Origin: an uncultured Oscillospiraceae bacterium
Lineage (GTDB): Bacteria; Bacillota; Clostridia; Oscillospirales; Acutalibacteraceae
Direction of reading: 5' to 3'
Assembly (NCBI GenBank): GCA_900539425.1
Contig: UQBX01000009.1
Coordinates: 6,015-70,014, forward strand
Length of the DNA stretch: 64,000 nt
Shown: positions 32,628-42,271 of the stretch, piece after piece
Layout of the letters: each line of letters opens with the position of its first letter
Numbering within the stretch: the stretch's first letter is position 1
Program-made: the position numbers and the translations under genes
The notes under the pieces: model-generated
The model's database searches: none
Told to the model about the DNA's origin: nothing
Seen by the model: only the letters and a program-made list of their open reading frames with translations

Positions 32628-34010
32628 ATGATTAAAATGCCAACAAACAATACAGGCTCTGTTTCAATGCCTTACAGTCTGGAGGCTGAACAGGCAGTTT
32701 TGGGCTCTATACTCATTGAGCCCGAATGTATGGAAGACGTTGTTTCAATAGTTAAACAGGAATATTTTTATCTTCCCCAGCACAGATCGATTTTTGGCTC
32801 CATGATGGCAATGTTTACAGGCTCAAAAGCCAGAATAGATCCTGTTGTAATAGCGGACTCACTTGCTAAAGAGGGTCTTTACGATGATGCGGGCGGCAGG
32901 GAATATCTTTTGACGCTCAAGGACAGCGTTCCTTCAACCGCTAATGTAAAGACTTATGCAAAGATAGTTGAGGAACAGTATTATTTAAGGACTTTGATAG
33001 GGCTTTCTCAGCATATTATTGATGAAGCTGTTTCAAATAATACAAATGCAGTTTCACTTCTTGAGTATGCGGAGCAGAAGATATATGACATCAGACAGGG
33101 CTCCGAAGACGATGATCCGAAAAAGCTTTCAGATGTTATTGTGAACGATGTATATGACCGTTTACATAAAATCACCGGTGAAGATAAGGAAAAATATCAG
33201 TCTGTTCCGTCAGGCTTTAATCTGCTTGACAGATATATTTCAGGCCTCGGAAAGTCAGACCTTATACTTATCGGCGCCCGTCCTGCAATGGGTAAAACTT
33301 CTTTTGCGCTCAATCTTGCTCAGAATGTTTCTATGACAGCCAGAAAAAAATGCGTTTTCTTCAGTCTTGAGATGTCTAAAGAGCAGCTTGCAGAACGCTT
33401 GCTTTCAGCAAGAGCAGGTATTCCAAGTCAGAAAATACGCAGAGGCGAACTCACCGATGATGAGTGGGTGCGTCTCGGAAACGCTGCAGGTGAGTTTGAA
33501 GAAGCAGAACTCTATCTTGACGATTCATCAAGTATAACAGTTCCCGAAATAAAAGCAAAAGTACGCCGTATGAAAGACGTAGATGTTATACTTATTGACT
33601 ATTTGGGATTACTGCAGTCTGCCGTCAGAAAAGAGAACAGAGTTCAGGAAGTTTCAGACATCACGCGTAATCTGAAAATGATGGCAAAAGACCTCAATAT
33701 TCCCGTTGTATGCTGCGCACAGCTTTCAAGAGGTACTGAGGGAAGAAACAAAAGCCACAGACCGCAGCTTGCAGACCTTCGTGAATCAGGCTCAATTGAG
33801 CAGGATGCCGATATTGTTCTTTTCCTTTACAGACCGGATTATTACAGCGGCGAAGTTGATGATGATAAGAAGAGTCAGATAGATGAAAATGCTACTGAGC
33901 TAATAGTTGCTAAAAACAGACACGGCGCAACAGGAACGGTAGAAATGACATTCGATAAAGAATTTACAAGATTCAGATGCGTTGAAAAAGATTACGGCGA
34001 TGAACAATAA
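32628..34010 (+). CDS. dnaB: replicative DNA helicase DnaB
   Basis: 460 residues. N-terminal primase-interacting domain (PYSLEAEQAVLGSIL), linker, then a RecA-like motor with Walker A ARPAMGKTSFAL, VFFSLEMS, Walker B VILIDYLGLL, and the arginine-finger region QLSRGTEGR...QLADLRESGSIEQDAD. It forms the hexamer that unwinds DNA at forks. ATG 32628 or 32637 could be the start. It overlaps tilS by 11 bases. Confidence 0.95.
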   Translation: MIKMPTNNTGSVSMPYSLEAEQAVLGSILIEPECMEDVVSIVKQEYFYLPQHRSIFGSMMAMFTGSKARIDPVVIADSLAKEGLYDDAGGREYLLTLKDSVPSTANVKTYAKIVEEQYYLRTLIGLSQHIIDEAVSNNTNAVSLLEYAEQKIYDIRQGSEDDDPKKLSDVIVNDVYDRLHKITGEDKEKYQSVPSGFNLLDRYISGLGKSDLILIGARPAMGKTSFALNLAQNVSMTARKKCVFFSLEMSKEQLAERLLSARAGIPSQKIRRGELTDDEWVRLGNAAGEFEEAELYLDDSSSITVPEIKAKVRRMKDVDVILIDYLGLLQSAVRKENRVQEVSDITRNLKMMAKDLNIPVVCCAQLSRGTEGRNKSHRPQLADLRESGSIEQDADIVLFLYRPDYYSGEVDDDKKSQIDENATELIVAKNRHGATGTVEMTFDKEFTRFRCVEKDYGDEQ

Positions 34011-35307
34011 GATTCTTGATACTGTAAAAAAATATAACATGATTTCAAAAGGGGATTCGGTGCTTATTGCCCTTTCGGGCGGCGCCGATTCCGTTATGCT
34101 GACATACTTTCTGCTGAGTATAAGGGATGAATATTCTCTTAAACTCACCGCCGCTCATGTAGAACATGGCATTAGGGGCGAAGAAAGCCTTTCAGATGCA
34201 GAATTTTGCAGAGAACTATGTAAGAATAACGGCATTGATTTCAGAATCCTTCACATAAACGCTCCTACTGAGGCAAAAGAAAACAAAATGGGCGTTGAAG
34301 AATACAGCAGAAAAGCCAGATATAACTTTTTTGAAACCATTGAATGTGACAAAATTGCAACAGCACATAATTTGTCTGACAATATTGAAACAATGATATT
34401 CAGAATTACACGAGGTACTTCTCTAAAAGGGCTTTGCTCTATTCCGCCGGTTAGGGGAAAGATAATCAGACCATTGATAGAAGTTACATCGTCTGAAATC
34501 AGAAATTATCTCAATAATAACGGTATCAGTTACAGAACAGACAGTACTAACAGCGACAGCAGTTATACAAGAAATTATATCAGAAATGAAATAATGCCTT
34601 TGCTTAAGAAGTTGAACAGCGAATTTGAAACTCATGCGGCTCATCTGTTTGAATCTTTAAGATGCGATGAGGAATTCATTGAGACGAGAATTAACTCCGT
34701 TTATGCTGGCGCATGCAAGGATAATATGCTCGTTTCCGATGTTATCAATGAGCTTTCAGATAGTGAAAAACGCAGAATTGCAGCAAAATGGCTGAATGAT
34801 AATTCACTGCCTGTCAATGATAATGTTATATGCGGTGTTCTTCGCCTTTGCTCGTGCAATTCACGGTTTGAAATTAACAGAGATATTGCGGCTGTTTCAG
34901 CAAACGGTTTTATAAGGCTTATAAATTTATCAGGAAACAGGTCTGAAATTGATTTTAAAGTGTCAAAATCCGTTCTTTCTGTAAAAGATTTTTTAAATAA
35001 ATATGAATTTAACTATAAAAAGTTTGATTTTTACTGTGACTGTGATAAAATAGTTGGCAATGTTATTGTAAGAAGCAGAAAAGAAGGGGATTCAATTACC
35101 CTTAATGGCAGGAACTGTACTAAATCATTGAAAAAATTTTACAATGAGTTGCATATACCTGCCGAAAAAAGATACCGAATACCTGTTATTGCGGATGATA
35201 TCGGTGTTATCGGTATTGCTCAAACAGCTGTTTCTAAGCGTGTTGCTGTAGATAAATCTACAAAAAATATGCTAATTCTGAAAATCCGTACGGAGGATAA
35301 GATTTAA
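34000..35307 (+). CDS. tilS: tRNA(Ile)-lysidine synthetase
   Basis: 435 residues. It modifies C34 of the CAU isoleucine tRNA with lysine so that it reads AUA. PP-loop ALSGGADS near the N-terminus, HVEHGIRGEES, HNLSDNIETMIFRI, and a C-terminal TilS domain (GDSITLNGRNCTKSLKKFYNE). ATG 34000 is preferred to TTG 33982. The neighbour order tilS-ftsH is classical, but the hpt gene often found between them is absent. Confidence 0.93.
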   Translation: MNNKILDTVKKYNMISKGDSVLIALSGGADSVMLTYFLLSIRDEYSLKLTAAHVEHGIRGEESLSDAEFCRELCKNNGIDFRILHINAPTEAKENKMGVEEYSRKARYNFFETIECDKIATAHNLSDNIETMIFRITRGTSLKGLCSIPPVRGKIIRPLIEVTSSEIRNYLNNNGISYRTDSTNSDSSYTRNYIRNEIMPLLKKLNSEFETHAAHLFESLRCDEEFIETRINSVYAGACKDNMLVSDVINELSDSEKRRIAAKWLNDNSLPVNDNVICGVLRLCSCNSRFEINRDIAAVSANGFIRLINLSGNRSEIDFKVSKSVLSVKDFLNKYEFNYKKFDFYCDCDKIVGNVIVRSRKEGDSITLNGRNCTKSLKKFYNELHIPAEKRYRIPVIADDIGVIGIAQTAVSKRVAVDKSTKNMLILKIRTEDKI

Positions 35308-37352
35308 TGAACAATTTGTCCAAAAACTGGAAGTCGGCGCTGTTTTATATTCTGATTCCCGTTTTGCTTGTTGTTTTTGCGTTTGCCATTGCAAACCAGC
35401 AGAACGATACTGAATTGAAGTACAGCCAGATTGTAAATCTGTTTAAAACAAATCAGGTTTCTGAATTTGAACTTGATCTGACTTCCGGCACATTAACTTA
35501 TGAAACTTTTGATAAGCCTGATGAAGTCCAGAAATACAAGGTGCCGAGCGTAACGTATTTTATTGAAGATATCAGAGACAGCATCAATGAATATAACGAG
35601 GCTCATCCTGATGCTCAGATTGAGTATAATTATAAACAGAGCAGCTCCAGAAACTGGATATTTAATCTTTTGCCCTATATCATAATCATTGCCGGCGGCG
35701 CAGTTTTTGCTTGGTTTATGATGAAGAAAATGGGCGACACCATGAGCAATGAAACCAACAGAACTCTTGGTTTCGGCAGAGTAAAGACAAAATCTTTAGA
35801 GGATAAGAATAAAAAGACTTTTGCCGATGTCGCAGGATGCGATGAGGAAAAAGCGGAACTTGAAGAGCTCGTAGAATTCCTTAAAGATCCGCAGAAATTT
35901 ACTGATTTGGGTGCAAGGATTCCTAAAGGCGTATTGCTTGTAGGCCCTCCGGGTACAGGTAAAACCTTGCTTGCAAAAGCTGTTGCCGGCGAGGCGAATG
36001 CTCCGTTCCTCTCAATTTCCGGTTCTGATTTTGTTGAAATGTATGTTGGTGTAGGTGCAAGCCGTGTCAGAGATTTGTTTTCGCAGGCAATAAAAAAAGC
36101 ACCCGCAATAGTGTTCATTGATGAAATTGATGCTGTGGGCAGACACAGAGGTGCAGGTACAGGCGGCGGAAACGATGAACGTGAGCAGACTCTTAATCAG
36201 CTGCTTGTAGAAATGGATGGTTTCGGTACAAACAGCGGCGTTATTGTTATTGCCGCAACGAACCGCCCTGATGTTCTTGACCCCGCTCTTTTGAGACCCG
36301 GCAGATTTGACAGGCAGATAACAGTAAACAGACCTGATACACAGGGAAGGGAAGATATTCTCAAGGTACATGCTAAGAATAAGCCTCTCGGTCCTGATGT
36401 TAACCTCAAGGAAATAGCTCAGCTCACTATCGGATTTACAGGTGCTGACCTTGAAAACCTTCTTAATGAAGCTGCTCTTTTGGCGGCAAGAAGGCATAAA
36501 AAAGCTATTACTAATCAGGAAATTCAGGATGCTACAACCCGTGTTGAAATGGGTACGGAAAAGAAATCTCACAAGTATTCAGATAAAGCTAAAAAGCTTA
36601 CTGCTTATCATGAAGCCGGTCATGCCGTAGTATCTTATTATCTTGAGAATCATGACCCTGTAAAAGAGATTTCTATCATTCCCCGTGGCCTTGGTGCTGG
36701 CGGTTATACTATGTATCAGCCGCAGGAAGAAAATTATACTTCCAAAAATGAAATGCTTGATACTCTTGTTTCTATGATGGGCGGTCGTGTTGCGGAAGCC
36801 ATTGCCCTTGATGATATATCTACCGGAGCATCTAATGACCTTCAGCGTGCAACGCAGATTTGCAGAGACATGGTTGCAAAGTACGGTATGAATGATGAGT
36901 TAGGTCCTGTTGTTTACAGTGATGAAAATAACGAGGTATTCCTTGGAAAAGATTTCGGTCATGTAAACAATTACAGTGAGCATACTTCTGCAAGAATTGA
37001 CGAGCAGATTGAAAAAATGATGCGCAACGCTTATGACAGAACTTATAAATTGCTGACCGAACACAGAGATAAACTCAATCTTGTTGCTGAAACTCTTATT
37101 GAAAGAGAAAAGATTAATGCAGCAGAATTTGATTCTCTGATGAAGGACGGTCATCTTCCTGTTGAAGATGCCGAAGTTGCCGAACCTGTTCAGAATGAAA
37201 CAGAAAGTTCTGATAATGATTTAGCTGAAAACGCAGAGAATGAAGCTAAGCAAGAAGATGTTTCTGATAATGTTTCCGAAGAAACAGCGTCTGATAGCAA
37301 TGACGTCCCTGTATCTGATGATGCCGACAGTACGTCAGACAGCGAATTATAA
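35307..37352 (+). CDS. ftsH: ATP-dependent zinc metalloprotease FtsH
   Basis: 681 residues. Two membrane helices (about 12-30 and 115-135) flank an outer domain; AAA+ module with Walker A GPPGTGKT (Gly213) and IDEIDAVGR; zinc site HEAGH (His435-His439). It degrades membrane proteins and some regulators. The last ~55 residues form an acidic, Ser/Asp/Glu-rich tail of low complexity. Its ATG overlaps the tilS stop by one base. Confidence 0.95.
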   Translation: MNNLSKNWKSALFYILIPVLLVVFAFAIANQQNDTELKYSQIVNLFKTNQVSEFELDLTSGTLTYETFDKPDEVQKYKVPSVTYFIEDIRDSINEYNEAHPDAQIEYNYKQSSSRNWIFNLLPYIIIIAGGAVFAWFMMKKMGDTMSNETNRTLGFGRVKTKSLEDKNKKTFADVAGCDEEKAELEELVEFLKDPQKFTDLGARIPKGVLLVGPPGTGKTLLAKAVAGEANAPFLSISGSDFVEMYVGVGASRVRDLFSQAIKKAPAIVFIDEIDAVGRHRGAGTGGGNDEREQTLNQLLVEMDGFGTNSGVIVIAATNRPDVLDPALLRPGRFDRQITVNRPDTQGREDILKVHAKNKPLGPDVNLKEIAQLTIGFTGADLENLLNEAALLAARRHKKAITNQEIQDATTRVEMGTEKKSHKYSDKAKKLTAYHEAGHAVVSYYLENHDPVKEISIIPRGLGAGGYTMYQPQEENYTSKNEMLDTLVSMMGGRVAEAIALDDISTGASNDLQRATQICRDMVAKYGMNDELGPVVYSDENNEVFLGKDFGHVNNYSEHTSARIDEQIEKMMRNAYDRTYKLLTEHRDKLNLVAETLIEREKINAAEFDSLMKDGHLPVEDAEVAEPVQNETESSDNDLAENAENEAKQEDVSDNVSEETASDSNDVPVSDDADSTSDSEL

Positions 37353-37371
37353 TATTTAAACAATTAGTGTA

Positions 37372-37408
37372 AAAAATAAGATGTGTTTATCGCATCTTAT
37401 TTTTTTAT
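37372..37408 (+). terminator. terminator of the rnjA-ftsH operon
   Basis: AAAATAAGATG and CATCTTATTTT pair around a 9-base loop, followed by TTTTATTC. Confidence 0.8.
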
Positions 37409-37479
37409 TCAGAACTTTGACGTTAATCTATTTTTTTTAGAATATATTTTCATTATATTGTTGCAATAATTACAAAATC

Positions 37480-37507
37480 TTGACAAATCCACAATATCTT
37501 GTATAAT
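37480..37507 (+). promoter_or_regulatory. promoter of the topoisomerase IV operon
   Basis: TTGACA (37480-37485), 16 bases, TATAAT (37502-37507). Confidence 0.8.
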
Positions 37508-37538
37508 ATATCTTTGTATAAATAATTCGGAGGTTATT

Positions 37539-39515
37539 ATGGCCAGAAAGAACGAATACACTAACGAAAGCATACGGTCTTTAAAAAATGAAGACAGGGT
37601 AAGAAAAAGACCGGCAGTAATATTTGGCTCAAACGATATAGAAGGCTGCGAGCACTCCATTTTCGAAATTATGAGCAACTCTATTGACGAGGCACGTGAA
37701 GGCCGCGGCAATAAAATCGTTGTTACAAGATTTAATGATTGCTCTGTTGAGGTGCAGGATTTCGGCGCCGGCATACCTGTTGACTATAATAAGGCAGAGA
37801 AAGAAGAAAACTGGAAGCTTCTTTTCTGTGAACTTTATGCAGGCGGAAAATACGGCAACGGCGCAGACAACTATGAGTATTCCTTGGGTTTGAACGGTCT
37901 CGGACTCTGTGCTACACAGTACGCATCAGAATATATGGATGCCGAAATACACAGGGACGGCTTTTGTTACAAGCTTCACTTCGAACGCGGCAAAAATATC
38001 GGCGGACTTACTAAAGAGGAATATAATAAAAAAGATACCGGTACAAGAATAAGATGGAAACCTGATTTGCAGGTGTTCACCGATATAAATGTTCCTCTTG
38101 AATATTTTCAGGACGTGCTTAAGCGTCAGGCAATTGTAAATGACGGAATTACTTTTATTCTGAAAAATCAAACTGCAGTCGGCTTTGAAACATTCGAGTA
38201 TTGCTATAAAAACGGCATCAAGGATTATGTTGAAGAACTTGCCGGAGGGAATGCTTTTACTACTCCCCAGTATTGGGAGTGTGAAAGAGTAGGTAAAGAT
38301 AGGGAAGACCTCAGCGAATATAAGCTTGTCATAAAAGCGGCGCTTTGTTTTTCAATCAAAAATCAATGTAAAGAATATTACCACAATTCAAGTTTTCTTG
38401 AGCACGGCGGTGCTCCTGAGAAAGCTTTTAAAAGCGCGTTTGTAAACCAAATAAACGCATATCTTAAAGCGAATAATAAGTATACTAAAACTGACAGTCA
38501 GATAAATATTCAGGATATTGAAGATATACTTATTTTCGTTGTTTCATCTTTTTCTACACAAACTTCTTATGAAAACCAGACTAAGAAGTCTATAACAAAT
38601 AAATTTATACAGGAAGCAATGACTGACTTTTTCAGGAAACAGCTTGAAGTATATTTTATTGAAAATAAAATGGATGCGGACAAGATTGCCGATCAGGTTC
38701 TTATCAATATGCGAAGCAGAGTAAAGGCTGAAAACACAAGAAAGAGCCTTAAATCAACGCTTCAGACAAAAATAGATATGACAAACCGTGTCCAGAAGTT
38801 TGTTGACTGCCGTTCAAAAAATGTAGAGGAAAGAGAACTCTTTATTGTTGAGGGTGATTCGGCTCTTGGTGCATGTAAACAGGCTAGGGACGCTAATTTC
38901 CAGGCTATAATGCCTATTCGCGGAAAGATACTTAATTGCTTAAAAAGTGAATACAGCAAAATATTTAAAAATGAGATTATAACCGACCTCATAAAAGTTC
39001 TTGGCTGCGGTGTGGAGATGCGTTCTAAGGCTTCAAAGGAATTATCAGCTTTTGATATAAATAATCTTCGTTGGAGCAAAGTTTTGATCTGTACGGATGC
39101 TGATGTTGACGGCTTCCATATCAGAACTCTTGTGCTTACAATGATTTACAGACTTATGCCACAGCTTATAGAGCAGGGAAAAGTTTATATTGATGAATCT
39201 CCTCTTTATGAAGTAACATGCAAAGACCAGACTTATTTTGCCTATAATGAAATGGAAATGGATAAAATAAGGGAAGAACTTAAAGGTAAAAAGTATACCG
39301 TTCAGCGTTCAAAAGGTCTTGGCGAAAATGAAGCGGATATGATGTCTCTTACTACAATGAACCCTGAAACAAGAAGATTGATTCTTGTAACTCCTGATGA
39401 AGCTGAAAAAACTTCTCAGATATTTGATCTGCTGCTTGGGGATAATCTTGAGGGCAGAAAACAGTATATAACGGATTACGGCTATCTGTACCTTGATGCA
39501 GCGGACGTAAGTTGA
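37539..39515 (+). CDS. parE: divergent type IIA topoisomerase B subunit (ParE-like)
   Basis: 658 residues. GHKL ATPase domain (NSIDEAREG with the catalytic Glu region, DFGAGIPVD, GLNGLGLCATQYAS), transducer domain, then TOPRIM (VEGDSALGACKQARD, DADVDGFHIRTL) and the C-terminal KGLGENEAD. Several near-invariant GyrB/ParE residues differ: EGDSAGG is GDSALG, DVDGAHI is DVDGFHI, and RPGMYIGS is RPAVIFGS. It pairs with the A subunit gene 13 bases on, so it is topoisomerase IV, decatenating chromosomes. GGAGG precedes ATG 37539. Confidence 0.88.
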   Translation: MARKNEYTNESIRSLKNEDRVRKRPAVIFGSNDIEGCEHSIFEIMSNSIDEAREGRGNKIVVTRFNDCSVEVQDFGAGIPVDYNKAEKEENWKLLFCELYAGGKYGNGADNYEYSLGLNGLGLCATQYASEYMDAEIHRDGFCYKLHFERGKNIGGLTKEEYNKKDTGTRIRWKPDLQVFTDINVPLEYFQDVLKRQAIVNDGITFILKNQTAVGFETFEYCYKNGIKDYVEELAGGNAFTTPQYWECERVGKDREDLSEYKLVIKAALCFSIKNQCKEYYHNSSFLEHGGAPEKAFKSAFVNQINAYLKANNKYTKTDSQINIQDIEDILIFVVSSFSTQTSYENQTKKSITNKFIQEAMTDFFRKQLEVYFIENKMDADKIADQVLINMRSRVKAENTRKSLKSTLQTKIDMTNRVQKFVDCRSKNVEERELFIVEGDSALGACKQARDANFQAIMPIRGKILNCLKSEYSKIFKNEIITDLIKVLGCGVEMRSKASKELSAFDINNLRWSKVLICTDADVDGFHIRTLVLTMIYRLMPQLIEQGKVYIDESPLYEVTCKDQTYFAYNEMEMDKIREELKGKKYTVQRSKGLGENEADMMSLTTMNPETRRLILVTPDEAEKTSQIFDLLLGDNLEGRKQYITDYGYLYLDAADVS

Positions 39516-39528
39516 TTTAGGTGAAATT

Positions 39529-41772
39529 ATGCCAAGAAGAAAAAAAGATATTAAAAGTGAAACTGATTCGCATTTAAACGAAAATGTTCATATTGAAAAC
39601 GCGGGAACAGTAAAAAATGAAGTCATTACTGAGACAATAAAGAGCAACTTTATGCCATATGCTATGAGCATTATATTGTCCCGTGCACTTCCTGAAATTG
39701 ATGGTCTTAAACCATCTCACAGAAAGCTATTATACACAATGTATAATATGGGTCTTTTAAACGGACAAACCATTAAAAGTGCAAATATTGTAGGACGCAC
39801 AATGCAGCTTAACCCCCACGGTGATGCTTCAATATATGAAACGCTTGTGCGCCTTTCCCGAGGCAATGAATCACTGCTTTATCCTTTTGTTGAATCAAAA
39901 GGAAACTTCGGTAAAGCATATTCTAAAAATATGATGTATGCCGCATCGCGTTATACTGAGGCGAAGCTTGCGCCAATTTGTACCGAACTGTTTTCGGATA
40001 TTGACAAAGACACGGTTGATTTTGTTGACAACTATGACAACACCATGAAAGAACCCCGTCTTTTGCCTGTAACATTTCCTACGGTTCTCTGCAATGTTAC
40101 AACAGGTATTGCGGCAGGCATGGCGTCTTCAATTGCTTCTTTCAATATCAGGGAAGTATGCGAAACAACAATTGCGCTTATGAAAAACAAAGCGCATGTT
40201 ATATCTGATACTCTTATTGCTCCTGATTTTGTAGGGGGCGGATATGTCATTTATGATAAAGATGAACTTGAAAAAATTTATGAAACAGGTAAGGGTTCAG
40301 TAAAAGTTCGTGCTAAATACAGTTATGATAAATCTTACAACTGTATTGACATTACTGAAATTCCGCCAACTGCCACTTCGGAAGCGATTATTGATAAAAT
40401 AGTTGAACTGGCTAAAGCGAATAAGGTTAAGGAAATTTCTGATATAAGAGATGAAACAGACCTCAAAGGTCTTAAAATAACAATTGATCTGAAAAGGGGA
40501 ACAGATCCTGATAAGCTTATGCAGCGTCTTTACAAGCTTACTCCTCTTGAAGATTCGTTTTCATGCAATTTCAATCTGCTTATAGACGGAAAGCCCGGTG
40601 TGCGCGGTGTCAGGGAAATACTTAACGAATGGGTGAATTTCAGACTCAACTGCATTACAAGACGCGTCAATTTCAGTTTGAACAAAAAAAGAAAGCAGCT
40701 TCACCTTCTCAAAGGTCTGTCAAAGATTCTGCTTGATATTGATAAGGCAATTAAAATTGTAAGAGAAACGGAAAATGAAGCTGATGTTGTGCCTAATCTT
40801 ATGATAGGTTTCGGCATTGATGAAACTCAGGCTGAATATGTTGCGGAAATAAAGCTTCGTCATTTAAACCGAGAGTATATTTTAAAACGTATAAATGACA
40901 TTGAAAATCTTGAAAATGAGATTGCTGAACTTGAAGAAATTCTTTCAAGCGACAGGAAAAAGAAACAGATAATTATCTCAGAACTTCAGAACGTTATTAA
41001 AAAATATGATAACGGAAGAAAATCTGAGATACTTTATGATATTCCTGAGGATACGGTTACTCAGGAAGTTGAGATTGCAGATTATCCGGTAACTGTATTT
41101 ATAACTAAGGGCGGATATCTTAAAAAGATAAAGACCGCAAATCTCAGAATGAGCGGGGAACAAAAAGTAAAAGAAGGCGATGTAATAGAAAGGAGCGAAG
41201 AATGTTCAAATAAAGACGAGCTTCTTGTGTTTACCTCGCTTCACCAGGTCTATAAAGCAAAGCTTGATGATTTCCCTGATACAAAAGCTTCTGTTTTGGG
41301 AGAATATTTGCCCGGAAAACTTGAAATGGAAGAAAACGAAGCGGTATTGTATACCGCCGTTGTCAAAGAATACAAAGGCTATATGATATTTGTATTTGAA
41401 AACGGAAAGCTTGCAAAAGTAGATTTATCCGCTTATGAAACCAAAACCAACCGAAAAAAGCTTATTAATGCTTTTTCCGATAAATCACCGCTTGCTTCTG
41501 CAGTTTACCTTGAGGAAGACAAGGATATTGTTATCACATCTCAGAGCGGCAGAAATCTTTTGCTTAACACAGCGATAGTAATGCCTAAAACAACTAAAAA
41601 CACTCAGGGCGTGCAGGCTATGACATTAAAGAAAAAAAGCGATAAAGTAATATCGCTTCATTTGTTCCAGCCCGGTGAATTTGAAAAGGAATGGCGTTTC
41701 AGGCCTAAAAATCTGCCGGCAGCCGGCGCGCTGCTCAGCGCCTCTGATGTTGGAGAACAGCTGACTTTTTAA
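39529..41772 (+). CDS. parC: topoisomerase IV A subunit (ParC-like)
   Basis: 747 residues. Catalytic Tyr142 in AASRYTEAKL (usual form AAMRYTEARL), breakage-reunion domain from SNFMPYAMSIILSRALPEIDG, a coiled-coil tower and a short beta-propeller-like C-terminal part (ITKGGYLKKI, ITSQSGRNLLL). The quinolone-determining region reads PHGDASIYE: Ala100 replaces the usual Ser, and Glu104 is at the acidic position. This suggests low intrinsic drug sensitivity of this enzyme. Confidence 0.88.
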   Translation: MPRRKKDIKSETDSHLNENVHIENAGTVKNEVITETIKSNFMPYAMSIILSRALPEIDGLKPSHRKLLYTMYNMGLLNGQTIKSANIVGRTMQLNPHGDASIYETLVRLSRGNESLLYPFVESKGNFGKAYSKNMMYAASRYTEAKLAPICTELFSDIDKDTVDFVDNYDNTMKEPRLLPVTFPTVLCNVTTGIAAGMASSIASFNIREVCETTIALMKNKAHVISDTLIAPDFVGGGYVIYDKDELEKIYETGKGSVKVRAKYSYDKSYNCIDITEIPPTATSEAIIDKIVELAKANKVKEISDIRDETDLKGLKITIDLKRGTDPDKLMQRLYKLTPLEDSFSCNFNLLIDGKPGVRGVREILNEWVNFRLNCITRRVNFSLNKKRKQLHLLKGLSKILLDIDKAIKIVRETENEADVVPNLMIGFGIDETQAEYVAEIKLRHLNREYILKRINDIENLENEIAELEEILSSDRKKKQIIISELQNVIKKYDNGRKSEILYDIPEDTVTQEVEIADYPVTVFITKGGYLKKIKTANLRMSGEQKVKEGDVIERSEECSNKDELLVFTSLHQVYKAKLDDFPDTKASVLGEYLPGKLEMEENEAVLYTAVVKEYKGYMIFVFENGKLAKVDLSAYETKTNRKKLINAFSDKSPLASAVYLEEDKDIVITSQSGRNLLLNTAIVMPKTTKNTQGVQAMTLKKKSDKVISLHLFQPGEFEKEWRFRPKNLPAAGALLSASDVGEQLTF

Positions 41773-41900
41773 CGTAAATATATGTAAATACCGCTTTTGC
41801 AAGCGGCAGGCGGTAAAAGCAAACGCTGAATTTCTACCGTCACAAATAGTATTGTTATAAACGCAATAATAATTCAAGTTAATTAATGGTAAAAAAACAC

Positions 41901-41929
41901 TTGCAATAAATAAAAGTATGTGATATAAT
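41901..41929 (+). promoter_or_regulatory. promoter of secG
   Basis: TTGCAA (41901-41906), 17 bases, TATAAT (41924-41929). The rest of the 191-base gap after parC holds only a short CCGCTT/AAGCGG hairpin. Confidence 0.75.
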
Positions 41930-41963
41930 CCATTAGTATTAAATATCTACGGAGGATTATCTC

Positions 41964-42215
41964 ATGCTTTGGTATCATTATGTTTTCGGTGTGATTCTTA
42001 TACTCGTTTCCATAATCATTATTGCAGTAGTTCTTTTGCAGGAAGGCCGTTCACAGAACCTTTCAGGTGCTATTGCCGGTGGTGCCGATACATTTCTTGG
42101 TAAATCAAAAGGCCGCACAATTGAAGCAAAACTCGAGAAAATTACTAAGTGGCTTATTGTTGCATTCTTTATTCTTGTGCTTGCAGCATTCTTGATTTTC
42201 CTGTTTATCGGCTGA
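41964..42215 (+). CDS. secG: preprotein translocase subunit SecG
   Basis: 83 residues with two membrane helices and the SecG loop QEGRSQNLSGAIAGGADTFLGKSKGR between them. It is the small subunit of the SecYEG channel. GGAGG precedes the ATG. A terminator follows. Confidence 0.93.
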   Translation: MLWYHYVFGVILILVSIIIIAVVLLQEGRSQNLSGAIAGGADTFLGKSKGRTIEAKLEKITKWLIVAFFILVLAAFLIFLFIG

Positions 42216-42229
42216 TAATTTGATTTATT

Positions 42230-42262
42230 AATAACCTTGCGTTGAGCAGGGTTATTTTTTTT
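42230..42262 (+). terminator. terminator of secG
   Basis: AATAACCTTGC and GCAGGGTTATT form an 11-bp stem with one T-G pair, followed by TTTTTTTT. Confidence 0.87.
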
Positions 42263-42271
42263 GGTGAACAG

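Noticed and set aside
41792..41807. CCGCTT/AAGCGG hairpin after parC
   Set aside because: No T-run follows on either strand, so I do not call it a terminator.
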